Shown: positions 32,067-40,138 of the stretch, piece after piece | How the letters are laid out: every line of letters starts with the position of its first letter | Position numbering within the stretch: the stretch's first letter is position 1 | Assembly (NCBI GenBank): GCA_964498255.1 | Contig: CAZCGW010000002.1 | Span: 62,001-126,000 of the forward strand | DNA: 64,000 nt | From: Fluviibacter sp964498255 | GTDB lineage: Bacteria > Pseudomonadota > Gammaproteobacteria > Burkholderiales > Rhodocyclaceae | Reading direction: 5' to 3' | Program-made: the position numbers and the translations under genes | The notes under the pieces: model-generated | Seen by the model: the letters and a program-made list of their open reading frames with translations, nothing else | What the model was told of the DNA's origin: nothing | Databases searched by the model: none

Positions 32067-33107
32067 TCACCTTCTCGGCCCGATTATGGTGAGATTACCC
32101 CGTTCCGTACAGCCTATCGATACCTTAACGTTCTCCACTTGAGCTAGCTTGTCCTGTGGCACACCAAAATGCACACGGCGGATCTCTGGATAGCCCCTAA
32201 TGGGTAATATGCGATAGCTATACCCATCCATCTTATAGGGCTGATCGATCATCGCAGTCTGAAAAATGTCACAACCACTGGCGACTGTAACGTTACCTTT
32301 CCCCAATAAAGTAACCTGTACCACCTGTCCACGAAGATCCTTATACCCATTGGTGATCGCCTCAGAAAGAACAGTGTCGTATAGATCGTAGCTAGATGGC
32401 CACCACCCGATCTCATCACCACTTAAGATCACGCTTTCAATTGGGTAGTTGTACCAGCTGTGTGTATTGCGGCCATTCAATTTTAGATTTGTCTTCTCCA
32501 CCCGCTCTAGTATCGCCTGCAAGTGTTTCATATAGCCAGGCAGCATCTCGATCTTGTACTCAACGGCCATGCTCGGCGTTCCGCTTGCTGATGGCAGGAC
32601 TGCCGTATTGACGATGCTTGGTTTCACGTATGAACGCCACTCAGCCAAGGTCTTAATAAGGAGTACCCGCCCCTCGTCCAGGCTTTGATTGTAGGTCATG
32701 GACTCTGCCGCAGCGGACGCCCCAGCAACAGCTGCAACGCTTTGACCACTTGAATCTACTGTGCGACGTAAAGGCGCAGGGGAAACCTCTGCCTTGATAC
32801 GACAGGTGAACAAACCACTGTCAGCAGCGCAAGACAGAACCTCATAGCTGTTGACCACCCCAGCGGTGTGCTGGCGAATCTCGTCCTTGGTGATTTTTCC
32901 GTCTTCTAGGCGCTGATCGCTAGCCAGGAAAACGCCAGAAACCTGTTCGCTCGCCGCCAGAATGGCGTTGCTGATAGCCTTTTCCCGGGTTGGGCCGGTG
33001 CCCTCTGCTGTTATTATATTTTGAGCTGCATGAACATTTACAACGCAAATAGCTGCAACACATACATGTAAATAACTCATCCGGAAAAGAATCGTGGATA
33101 TATTCAT
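32067..33107 (-). CDS. Exported protein with FlgT-N/LPP20-like N-terminus (346 aa)
   Basis: A signal peptide (about residues 8-28) precedes a domain whose start, ITAEGTGPTREKAISNAIL followed by AASEQVSGVFL and DGKITKDEIR, resembles the N-terminal module of FlgT and related LPP20 proteins that sit in the outer membrane or periplasm. A second segment (about 135-346) with SWYNYPIESVIL, GCDIFQTAMID and a final Cys-containing strand is unrecognised. It lies 3 nt from the next gene (31740-32063). The homology is by eye and moderate. May belong to a cell-surface assembly encoded by the island. Confidence 0.6.
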   Translation of the reverse strand: MNISTILFRMSYLHVCVAAICVVNVHAAQNIITAEGTGPTREKAISNAILAASEQVSGVFLASDQRLEDGKITKDEIRQHTAGVVNSYEVLSCAADSGLFTCRIKAEVSPAPLRRTVDSSGQSVAAVAGASAAAESMTYNQSLDEGRVLLIKTLAEWRSYVKPSIVNTAVLPSASGTPSMAVEYKIEMLPGYMKHLQAILERVEKTNLKLNGRNTHSWYNYPIESVILSGDEIGWWPSSYDLYDTVLSEAITNGYKDLRGQVVQVTLLGKGNVTVASGCDIFQTAMIDQPYKMDGYSYRILPIRGYPEIRRVHFGVPQDKLAQVENVKVSIGCTERGNLTIIGPRR

Positions 33108-33122
33108 GAAGCGATGGAATAA

Positions 33123-34628
33123 TTACTGTGGAGTAGCGATTAATGGATTAGCCTCGATAAAATTATTGTTTACGGATCTAATCCATACGCCAAGCTGATT
33201 ACATTTTTCAACTAGCTTATAGATGTTTTGTTTAAATGAACTGTAACCTTTCAAGGCCTCAGACTCTTCCTCTGAAAGAGATTTAATTATAATCGCTTCT
33301 TTAACAAATCCATCGTGAGTAATGGTTGTATCGCCAACCTTATAACCAGTAACCGAGCCCATCCCTCGACCATTAAACAAATAATCATTAGATACTATGA
33401 CGACTGGCTTGGGTGGAGAAATACTCAATAAGCCATAATAAGCAACTCTACCACCTTGATACATATTCATTTCCGGTTCTTGGTTCAGGATTATTATTCG
33501 ATAATTCCTCGTCTTCTCAGCAAGTTTTTCGACATCATTCATCGCATATTCAGAAGGTGCGCTCGATATGGCGGCTCCAAGAGCAGACGCTACCTCATCA
33601 ATTTTTTGCAAATTGTATTCACTTGGAAGGTTGAGGTAAGGCGACAATTCAGATACATATTTACGCCACTCGCCAAGCTTTTTATGGAAGAGTCTTACGT
33701 CTTGCATGTTTTCGATCTTCTGATTGAACCCAAAATTTTTTAATATTGAATCAGCCAGAGTACTCTTTCCAGCACTACCTTTACTCGCTATTTTCGACGC
33801 CAATTCAAGGTCCGCTGAACCCATCCTGCTGGCAACTATAAACTTAGCCGCACTCGAGATTCTCTCAGTATCGTACTGTGCATCTTTTAGATCCGGGAGT
33901 TCGGAAATATTTATTTCCTCAACAAGGTTACATGGTCTTCGGTATTTATTAACCTTTGTTACCAATGACCCTGTGTTAAAACTTACATTGCTCAGCTTGT
34001 AATCGCAATTGTTTTCGCCACCCTCGCTCAAGCTGCGCTCTAATGTTACAAACCCAATTAACTCGCCATCATTTCGTGCTACTGCACGTGTCAATGCCTG
34101 ATGATCATTCAGAACATCAAAGTAATCCCATTCAATATCTGGCTGAGCTCCTTTTGGCACCAATCTTTTGTTCTGAACATCGCACACTCTTGCTTTTGCC
34201 GCACTACCATATGCACCGTTAGAGTCGAAAATTAGAACATAATCAGCGGCATTAGAAGTTACATAATTCGAATCATTGGTTACATCACACTCCTTATCCA
34301 ACTGATCAAAGATTTTTTCGTCAAGCGCTGTCCATACGTTAACACCTACAGACTTTGGGTCCACATAATTCAGTGCTGGAACATTTCCTACCACATTCGA
34401 ATCTAACCCAAAGTATTCTGTCTTCTCCAATATAATCTGGCGGAGAAGCTCCGGAGTTTTATGGTTGAACCAAATACATTCATACCAGCCATTACAATCA
34501 ACCTTGCCTTCCGAATCATTTTTGTTGGGCTGAGCTAAAGAATGAAGCCATATAAACAGCCAAAAGACAATAACAAACAACACGACACAAAATGATACTA
34601 CTGTGAGCTGGAATGTTTCTTTTTTCAT
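33123..34628 (-). CDS. Membrane-anchored hypothetical protein (501 aa)
   Basis: One N-terminal membrane helix (about residues 10-30, VVSFCVVLFVIVFWLFIWLH) and a large polar, probably periplasmic domain. The paired cysteines CNGWYEC (about 45-51) and others at CDV, NNCDY and RPCN suggest disulfides. No catalytic motif or known family is seen; the C-terminus (KCNQLGVWIRSVNNNFIEANPL) is unusual. The gene is clearly more AT-rich than its neighbours, suggesting a foreign origin. It forms an operon with the exported genes on both sides (spacings of 3 and 15 nt). Confidence 0.6.
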   Translation of the reverse strand: MKKETFQLTVVSFCVVLFVIVFWLFIWLHSLAQPNKNDSEGKVDCNGWYECIWFNHKTPELLRQIILEKTEYFGLDSNVVGNVPALNYVDPKSVGVNVWTALDEKIFDQLDKECDVTNDSNYVTSNAADYVLIFDSNGAYGSAAKARVCDVQNKRLVPKGAQPDIEWDYFDVLNDHQALTRAVARNDGELIGFVTLERSLSEGGENNCDYKLSNVSFNTGSLVTKVNKYRRPCNLVEEINISELPDLKDAQYDTERISSAAKFIVASRMGSADLELASKIASKGSAGKSTLADSILKNFGFNQKIENMQDVRLFHKKLGEWRKYVSELSPYLNLPSEYNLQKIDEVASALGAAISSAPSEYAMNDVEKLAEKTRNYRIIILNQEPEMNMYQGGRVAYYGLLSISPPKPVVIVSNDYLFNGRGMGSVTGYKVGDTTITHDGFVKEAIIIKSLSEEESEALKGYSSFKQNIYKLVEKCNQLGVWIRSVNNNFIEANPLIATPQ

Positions 34629-34631
34629 TTC

Positions 34632-35270
34632 TTAATTGAGCCCAAGAGGTATGGCAGTATCAACATCCAGATCCTTCTCAGCCGTTATTTGCTTGTTGAT
34701 TACCGGCACAAAACCACGATCAGTAACCTTGTTTAAACTCCTTACATAGGTATATCCTTTGACGCGTTTACAGCTAGTGCCATTTGCTGTCATGCATATT
34801 TTCCCTGGGCCATATTTTTCTTCTGCCAAGAAGTACATCGCATCTCCAGTCGCATTAATTAAAACAGATGCCATGTGGTAGCTTCCCCTTGGCTCGTTAG
34901 CGCTCGCGCTAATACCAACTCTGTTACCGATAGGTTCGCATTTTTGATTCACCACATAGTAGTCAGTCGGAAATACGTTCTGACCTTCTCCACTACTGTC
35001 AGCGATCACCGTAATATTTTTACCACCATTCTTTAGGGAATAAAGATCAAACATACCGCCCGCTAGCGCATCTTCACATTTCTTTGTCAGCTTCGATTTC
35101 TCACTCCCCTGCTTCATTTCTAATGAGTTTGCCTCTGAGTGATTAAGCACCACTTCCTTCAATGGTCCATATTGCCTTGCTGGTCTGCCTAACTGGTCAG
35201 ATTGTGCGTTGCTACTCAAGCTAATCCCAAAAGCAACCAGCATCATTATGATTTTTAGTTGAACACTCAC
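34632..35270 (-). CDS. Exported hypothetical protein, first gene of the operon (212 aa)
   Basis: Signal peptide about residues 5-23 (IIMMLVAFGISLSSNAQ). The mature part carries four cysteines (KKCEDAL, NQKCEP, GKICM, TSCKR) in positions that suggest two disulfides, and a beta-rich sequence (ITVIADSSGEGQNVF, YHMASVLINATGDAMYFL). Start is a GTG at 35270 with AGGAGG 7 nt upstream. No family recognised. The promoter lies in the 35271-35359 gap shared with a divergent HTH gene. Confidence 0.6.
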   Translation of the reverse strand: MSVQLKIIMMLVAFGISLSSNAQSDQLGRPARQYGPLKEVVLNHSEANSLEMKQGSEKSKLTKKCEDALAGGMFDLYSLKNGGKNITVIADSSGEGQNVFPTDYYVVNQKCEPIGNRVGISASANEPRGSYHMASVLINATGDAMYFLAEEKYGPGKICMTANGTSCKRVKGYTYVRSLNKVTDRGFVPVINKQITAEKDLDVDTAIPLGLN

Positions 35271-35307
35271 CCTTCACCCTCCTGAACTTATATGTATTAG
35301 GTTAGAT

Positions 35308-35318
35308 TAAACCGTTTA
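35308..35318. promoter_or_regulatory. Candidate operator TAAAC-C-GTTTA
   Basis: An 11-bp palindrome in the 89-bp divergent gap between the exported-protein operon and the HTH gene at 35360. An autorepressor site for that HTH protein is the natural guess. Short palindromes are weak evidence on their own. Confidence 0.35.
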
Positions 35319-35359
35319 GTTTACATCTGCAACCGCGCAGTTTCCGCAAACAACTGCCA

Positions 35360-35806
35360 ATGTTCGATTCTTTGCCTATGGCACGGAATCAAGACAACCT
35401 CGAATTCTCAGAACGGCTTCACCAAGCCCTTACTCGGCTTCCTCAACGAGCGGATACCGCTACAAAACTCGCCATTGAGTTCAATCTCGTCCACCACGAG
35501 CCTGTAACCAACCAGGCGGTTCAAAAGTGGTTGTCCGGGCAATCCAAGCCCTCGCGTGACAAGATCGAAACCCTGGCCCGAATGTGTGGGGTGTCGGTTC
35601 AGTGGTTACGTTTTGGAATTCCTGAATCTCGCTCAGCACAAGCATCATCCGCCTCTCCTGCGACAAACCAAGACGCACGGACAAGGACAGAACAGCAGCT
35701 TTTAGAAAACTTCCGGTTGCTCACCCAGGTACAGCAGGAACTACTTAGTGGGATGGCTGAACAACTGGCGATGAATCAACGGATATGGCACTCGGAACAG
35801 CTGTAA
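35360..35806 (+). CDS. HTH repressor-like protein (148 aa)
   Basis: A helix-turn-helix of the phage-repressor or XRE type (FSERLHQALTRLPQRADTATKLAIEFNL, VTNQAVQKWLSGQSKPSRDKIETLARMCGVSVQWLRFG, quoted in parts). A Ser/Ala/Gln linker and a C-terminal helical segment (LENFRLLTQVQQELLSGMAEQL) follow, with no protease domain. It is divergent from the 35270 operon, so probably regulates it. The start may also be Met7 (ATG 35378). Confidence 0.8.
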   Translation: MFDSLPMARNQDNLEFSERLHQALTRLPQRADTATKLAIEFNLVHHEPVTNQAVQKWLSGQSKPSRDKIETLARMCGVSVQWLRFGIPESRSAQASSASPATNQDARTRTEQQLLENFRLLTQVQQELLSGMAEQLAMNQRIWHSEQL

Positions 35807-35833
35807 TAGAGAACAGCCCCATTCCGACTTCGA

Positions 35834-36286
35834 TCACTTGTTATTGCCGCCTTGCTTACCAAAAGCTGGACGCAATCGATCAGAAAGATCGTCCTCAAGT
35901 ATTTGCAACACCTGTGCAGAAACATCGTATTGCCAAACTGTAATCTTCCACTTCCCTCTAAACCAGTGGCTCAGTTGAAGAGCGTATGTTTTCGGGTGGC
36001 CTAGCCCCATGTGCTGATCAATACGTTTCTTTAGCCCCGTCCTCGATGAACCCACATACAATATTGAAGATGGGGAGTTTAATTTTGCACATTTACGCTC
36101 TGTGTTTTCCTTAAAGCGAGCAAAATCCGAGTAAGTTGTTTCTGGGTTACCGCCTAGCTCTTCAATGACATATATAGCGTTGCAAACGTCCTCCAAGGAT
36201 TCTAGATTTTCCACTGAGAACTCTTTGGTTGGCTTCGCCTGCTGTGCTTCCAGGCAATTTTCAATGAGCCGATCTATATACGACAT
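35834..36286 (-). CDS. GIY-YIG family protein (150 aa)
   Basis: Carries the GIY-YIG-type elements AIYVIEE ... ILYVGSSRTGLKKRIDQHMG and a later Asn/Glu region (QILEDDLSDRLRPAFGKQGG), with the motif residues shifted from the canonical GIY-YIG spacing. The family includes homing endonucleases, UvrC-like and restriction-associated nucleases. Here it is a free-standing small protein between an HTH regulator and a PLD nuclease. A DNA-cleaving or repair role is inferred; activity is uncertain. Confidence 0.75.
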   Translation of the reverse strand: MSYIDRLIENCLEAQQAKPTKEFSVENLESLEDVCNAIYVIEELGGNPETTYSDFARFKENTERKCAKLNSPSSILYVGSSRTGLKKRIDQHMGLGHPKTYALQLSHWFRGKWKITVWQYDVSAQVLQILEDDLSDRLRPAFGKQGGNNK

Positions 36287-36292
36287 GGTCGC

Positions 36293-36817
36293 TCACCGAT
36301 CCCTACCCTGATAAGGCACCGAGTGCTTGTGGTGGTCTGCCCAGTTACCAAAGTACACATCGGCCAGCATAGGGGAGCGTATGACCAATAGATTTTCGGC
36401 GTTGCTATTCTCAGCAGCTTTGGTGAAGTTGTAGCTGCCCGTAATCACGATCTCTTTGTCGATGATCATGATCTTGTTATGGGCAATGGCGTGCTTGTCA
36501 TCGATATATGTATCGACACCGAAGTGATCGGTGAAGTCAGCAGCACTGTACTTCGTGGTGCGATTGCTCTTATCCAGAATCATGAAGACATCAACGCCTC
36601 GGCGTTGAGCTTCCACTAGAGCCTTGGCTATCGGCTGGTTCGTGAACGAGTACGCTTGGACGAAAATCGACTTTTTGGCGTTGTTGATTTCACGAACTAC
36701 GGCATCCTGAGCGCCACCGTTCGGTGAAAAGTACACCTGCGTTGAGATGATGTAGGTTTCTGACGCTTGCGCTGCCAATACGCTAAGGCTGAATGCTAGG
36801 GCAAGGAGGAAACGCAT
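36293..36817 (-). CDS. Phospholipase D-family exported nuclease (Nuc-like)
   Basis: A 174-residue protein with a signal peptide (MRFLLALAFSLSVLAAQA) and a single HKD-type motif HNKIMIID (H-x-K-x4-D) followed by GSYNFTKAAENSNAENLLV. This matches the plasmid-encoded Nuc endonucleases, which act as dimers with one motif per chain. Substrates are DNA or phosphodiesters. The size equals Nuc. The gene abuts the GIY-YIG gene (6 nt). An exported nuclease beside restriction genes could degrade foreign DNA in the periplasm (inference). Confidence 0.88.
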   Translation of the reverse strand: MRFLLALAFSLSVLAAQASETYIISTQVYFSPNGGAQDAVVREINNAKKSIFVQAYSFTNQPIAKALVEAQRRGVDVFMILDKSNRTTKYSAADFTDHFGVDTYIDDKHAIAHNKIMIIDKEIVITGSYNFTKAAENSNAENLLVIRSPMLADVYFGNWADHHKHSVPYQGRDR

Positions 36818-37007
36818 GATTAAGGGAGGCCAAGAAAGTTGGAAATTTGTTTTGGCAATATTACAGGCTATTTCCCTGCTTTATGACCAGACACTTTTTG
36901 GGATCGCCATTCCATCCATCATGATCCTGCTGAACTTCATCTGGATGTACCTGATGCATCAGCTAATGGCCCGATTCTCGCGCAGGTGGGAGTTTTTAGG
37001 TTACTAA
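36816..37007 (+). CDS. Small membrane protein, diverged copy (63 aa)
   Basis: Frame MIKGGQES... with a hydrophobic segment FGIAIPSIMILLNFIWMYLMHQ. It is a homologue, at protein and DNA level, of the 34-residue protein at 47531 (LFGLAIPVIVILLCLVWMQL...). Here a 17-nt deletion relative to that copy removes the stop, so the frame runs on through a terminator-like hairpin as MARFSRRWEFLGY. The ATG overlaps the divergent PLD gene start. It may be a degenerate copy rather than a functional gene. Confidence 0.4.
   Translation: MIKGGQESWKFVLAILQAISLLYDQTLFGIAIPSIMILLNFIWMYLMHQLMARFSRRWEFLGY
36975..36997 (+). terminator. Terminator-like hairpin (copy in 36816 region)
   Basis: TTCTCGC-GCAG-GTGGGAG followed by TTTTT. 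It matches the hairpin at 47644 with several substitutions that turn Watson-Crick pairs into wobbles. It is inside the extended 36816 frame, which ends a few bases later. Confidence 0.6.
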
Positions 37008-37462
37008 TACGATGGCCCGTACTTTTCGAGTAGCAGCTTGTAGTTCTCGTCCTTGATGATCCCCTCCTCCTCAAGAACATAACCAGCACCCGTGGCAGGT
37101 TTGAAATGATCCAAAGTCGATCCAATGGCGAGGCACTGGCTCCAAGCCGAAATCATTTCTGAATCCGCATCCGCCAAGTATCGTTCGACAATTTTTTCCA
37201 TTACATCAGGCTGGCCATAACTTGCGAAGATATAGCCGATGCTTGCTAATCGTGCGAGGTATTCGTACAAAGAGGTGCGGGGAACCTGCTTGAGGATCTC
37301 CTCAGTCAGCTCATTGATATTGATGTTGGCCCAATCGCCCCACGTCGCAACGCCACCTTCCTGAAATTCCGCCCGAACCTCGAAATCCTCATCTCGTCCG
37401 AATGGAAGATTAAGGACGCCCAACTCTTCGCAATCAAGCTTGTAGGATATGGTCTTACTCAT
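37004..37462 (-). CDS. Hypothetical protein linked to type III restriction genes (152 aa)
   Basis: Soluble, acidic, no signal peptide. Visible features: NLPFGRDEDFEVRAEF, a Trp-Asn-rich WGDWANININ, and helices (LYEYLARLASIGYIFASYG, VMEKIVERYLADADSEMI). Not recognised. Its ATG overlaps the res stop (4 nt), so it is co-translated with the restriction subunit. A modulator or immunity-type accessory of the R-M system is possible. Type III systems normally have only mod and res. Confidence 0.7.
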   Translation of the reverse strand: MSKTISYKLDCEELGVLNLPFGRDEDFEVRAEFQEGGVATWGDWANININELTEEILKQVPRTSLYEYLARLASIGYIFASYGQPDVMEKIVERYLADADSEMISAWSQCLAIGSTLDHFKPATGAGYVLEEEGIIKDENYKLLLEKYGPSY

Positions 37463-40137
37463 GCGCGTAGTTTGTTTTGTATCTGGGCAAATACATCTCG
37501 CCCTTGCTCATCCGTCTTTACGGCAAACAGGAACAAGCATCGACCATTGCTGGCCTTTTCCCACTGTTCACCCACCTGGCGCTTTTCACGGGAGTCGTCG
37601 TTCGATTTATACGGTTCGCCTTTGTACTCGACTGCCAAAACCCGACCATCCGTTAATTCGGCCACAAAGTCCGGGTAAAAGTAATCCGAGGCCGTTGGCA
37701 GCCAGAACGAGAACTTTTCCTGCCGCTCAATATTGCGAACCCAGTGTTTCACCTTAGGGTGGGCATCAATAGCCTGAGCACACAAGAATTCTTCGGACTG
37801 AGCACCTGCACCAGTCTTTTCACGCAAATCATGGATCACTGGGTAGTAATGCTTCTGAAAATCGTAGCTGCCACAGTAGATCTGACGAGCTGGATACATT
37901 CCTGGCTTGTAATGGAACTCGTAATGAACAGAATCCATCGGATCAGGAAGAACCATGTCTGGCAGACGGGCCTGAAAACCGCGCTGAATCGACATCTGGC
38001 GAAGCCGTTCAATCTCCGCATCAATCGCCTGTACCAGTTGGAACTTAGCTCTAACCAGCGCAGTCAGGGTGAATCCACGATCTCGCAGGAGATGGTTAAG
38101 CATCTTTACAAGGTAGGCCTGCAGAGCCTGTTGCGACAGATACGCACGCTTTAACTGCCGATCAAGCCAACGAACCAGGTCTTGTTCACTGATTTGGCTA
38201 GGAACATCATTCAGATGCAGTTGCTCGGCATTGGTCAGGCGATACTTCACCTTGGCATCGTTTACATCGATCTCAAACGAGTGAACCGTCTCGGTGATGT
38301 TGAACCCAGACAACTGAATCGGCTGAGACAGCAGATCCCAGTCACCCAGTTCTGCCAGCGTATCCCGCTCGACGACCTCAAGCCAACCATCGTTCAACAG
38401 GCAAAGCTGCGGTATGGCGGCAAACAGTATTCCGCGATCTGCTGGCGCATTCATCGCCAGACGCATGGCTCGGTGATCGTCAAACTGTGCCTTGACCTTT
38501 TCACGCTCTTTGGGCTTTACGCTGTTCGTGACAAAGGCTTCGACCTGTTCCAGCGTCGGTGCATCAATATCGCCCTTGAACAGCAGAGATGCACCTTGGC
38601 TGGTTGGCAAGACCTGAACAGCATCCTTCACCTCATCTGACCAGTTCGCCGTGTCTGGAACGACAGGAAGCTGGATATAGCAGTCAGGTATAGGACGTTT
38701 CGGCGCTCCACCCTCTCCTTCAGCACCAGGCAATGCCTCTTGCTTGGGAATAATGGCCGCAGAGACATCCAGCCGCTCAAAACCCATGTTTTGAACCATG
38801 CGGTCTTTAAGGTTCGAGGCAGCTTGCGCAAAATTATCGGCAACGATATGAGCGTAGGCCTTATTAAGGGCTTCTTCGGAGCGTTCTTTGGCATACGGCA
38901 TGCGGAGAACACGCCCGAGCAGCTGTTCCACATCTTTAGCAGAATTTACCGATTGCAGAGATGCGAGAACATAGGCAAACGAGCAATCCCAGCCCTCTTT
39001 CAGTGCTTCAACAGTAATGACGTACTCGACCAGACAGGCAGGATCGAACAGGTTCACGCCATCCAGCTCCTTTTGGGAGCCTGTGGCTACGGCAATCGCC
39101 GCCTCCGGGATGTTTTCCTGATCGATTAGATACTGACGAACAACGTCTACCGTTGCTTCGCCCCCTCTAGGCATTGCCTGAATAAGAACAATCGGGCGGA
39201 TGTAGTCGGTTTCCTTTTGGGCTGCTATCGCCAGTTGTTTCCGAGTCAGAATGGCATCCCGCAAACAGGCTTGCCAGCCATCCTCATGCTCAGCCAGAAC
39301 GATGGGGAGCTTGATCATCTGCTCGGACTTGAGCTCTTGTGCGGACACATGGTGGAGTACGTTATTCCCCACTACGGGAGTCGCCGTCAGCTCAATGATG
39401 CAGCTTGGATTGAGCCGTCCCAAGGTATTGAAGAAGCGATCCGTTCGGTTATTGTGGGCTTCATCAACAATCACGACGGGTTGCAACAGGTGCAGCCAGT
39501 TAGCTACGGAATGCTTCACCCTGCCCAGATCGGATGTAGTCAGATAAGGCTGTGCGGCGATGTCTGCCTCCGACACCTTTTCTAATCCAGCAGTCATGTG
39601 AGCCGGTAAGTTAGCGAAGTGCGGCGACAGTTCTTCGAAGAACGAATAGACGTTGCGTTTACTGGTGTCAGTGACGTTAAACGATTGAATCGTAGCCACA
39701 ACGATGATGCACGACTTACCAATATCGTGTGGGCTGATCGTTTGCTGGCTTTCCAGATCGCAAACACGGACACGATCACCAAATGATGCAGCCAAGGCCT
39801 GGCGATACGGGTGTCTTGCGTTGCTGAGAGCTTCGAGGGTTTGGGATCGGATGGTGTCGGATGGCGTCAGCCAAAGTGCAATTGGCGCATCCGAGTCCAG
39901 AATCGCCGTTCCTGCCAAAGCAACACTATGGGCAGCCAGCAGCGTTTTACCGCCACCCGTAGGAACGCGAAGACATACGTTCGGCGTATCGCCAAAGATG
40001 GCCTGATACGGCTCGTTTCTCTCCTGCCCTGCAATAGCGATTGCAAAGGCTTCGGCCACCGGCATTCGGCGGCTGTTCTGCAAAAAATCGTCCAGGGTCT
40101 TGAGCGACCGCTTTTGGTACTCCTTAAGTGCCAGCAT
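37459..40137 (-). CDS. res: Type III restriction enzyme Res subunit
   Basis: An 892-residue SF2 helicase-nuclease. Walker A is PTGGGKT (59-65), the DEAH box is at 225-228 in VVIVDEAHNN, and motif III is ELTATPV. The C-terminal endonuclease has a PD-(D/E)xK pattern (YPDFVAEL..., LAVEYKGEPY). It translocates or signals along DNA between unmethylated head-to-head sites and cleaves next to one of them. The stop overlaps the small 152-aa gene, and the start is 1 nt from mod. Length is typical. Confidence 0.93.
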   Translation of the reverse strand: MLALKEYQKRSLKTLDDFLQNSRRMPVAEAFAIAIAGQERNEPYQAIFGDTPNVCLRVPTGGGKTLLAAHSVALAGTAILDSDAPIALWLTPSDTIRSQTLEALSNARHPYRQALAASFGDRVRVCDLESQQTISPHDIGKSCIIVVATIQSFNVTDTSKRNVYSFFEELSPHFANLPAHMTAGLEKVSEADIAAQPYLTTSDLGRVKHSVANWLHLLQPVVIVDEAHNNRTDRFFNTLGRLNPSCIIELTATPVVGNNVLHHVSAQELKSEQMIKLPIVLAEHEDGWQACLRDAILTRKQLAIAAQKETDYIRPIVLIQAMPRGGEATVDVVRQYLIDQENIPEAAIAVATGSQKELDGVNLFDPACLVEYVITVEALKEGWDCSFAYVLASLQSVNSAKDVEQLLGRVLRMPYAKERSEEALNKAYAHIVADNFAQAASNLKDRMVQNMGFERLDVSAAIIPKQEALPGAEGEGGAPKRPIPDCYIQLPVVPDTANWSDEVKDAVQVLPTSQGASLLFKGDIDAPTLEQVEAFVTNSVKPKEREKVKAQFDDHRAMRLAMNAPADRGILFAAIPQLCLLNDGWLEVVERDTLAELGDWDLLSQPIQLSGFNITETVHSFEIDVNDAKVKYRLTNAEQLHLNDVPSQISEQDLVRWLDRQLKRAYLSQQALQAYLVKMLNHLLRDRGFTLTALVRAKFQLVQAIDAEIERLRQMSIQRGFQARLPDMVLPDPMDSVHYEFHYKPGMYPARQIYCGSYDFQKHYYPVIHDLREKTGAGAQSEEFLCAQAIDAHPKVKHWVRNIERQEKFSFWLPTASDYFYPDFVAELTDGRVLAVEYKGEPYKSNDDSREKRQVGEQWEKASNGRCLFLFAVKTDEQGRDVFAQIQNKLRA

Positions 40138-40138
40138 A

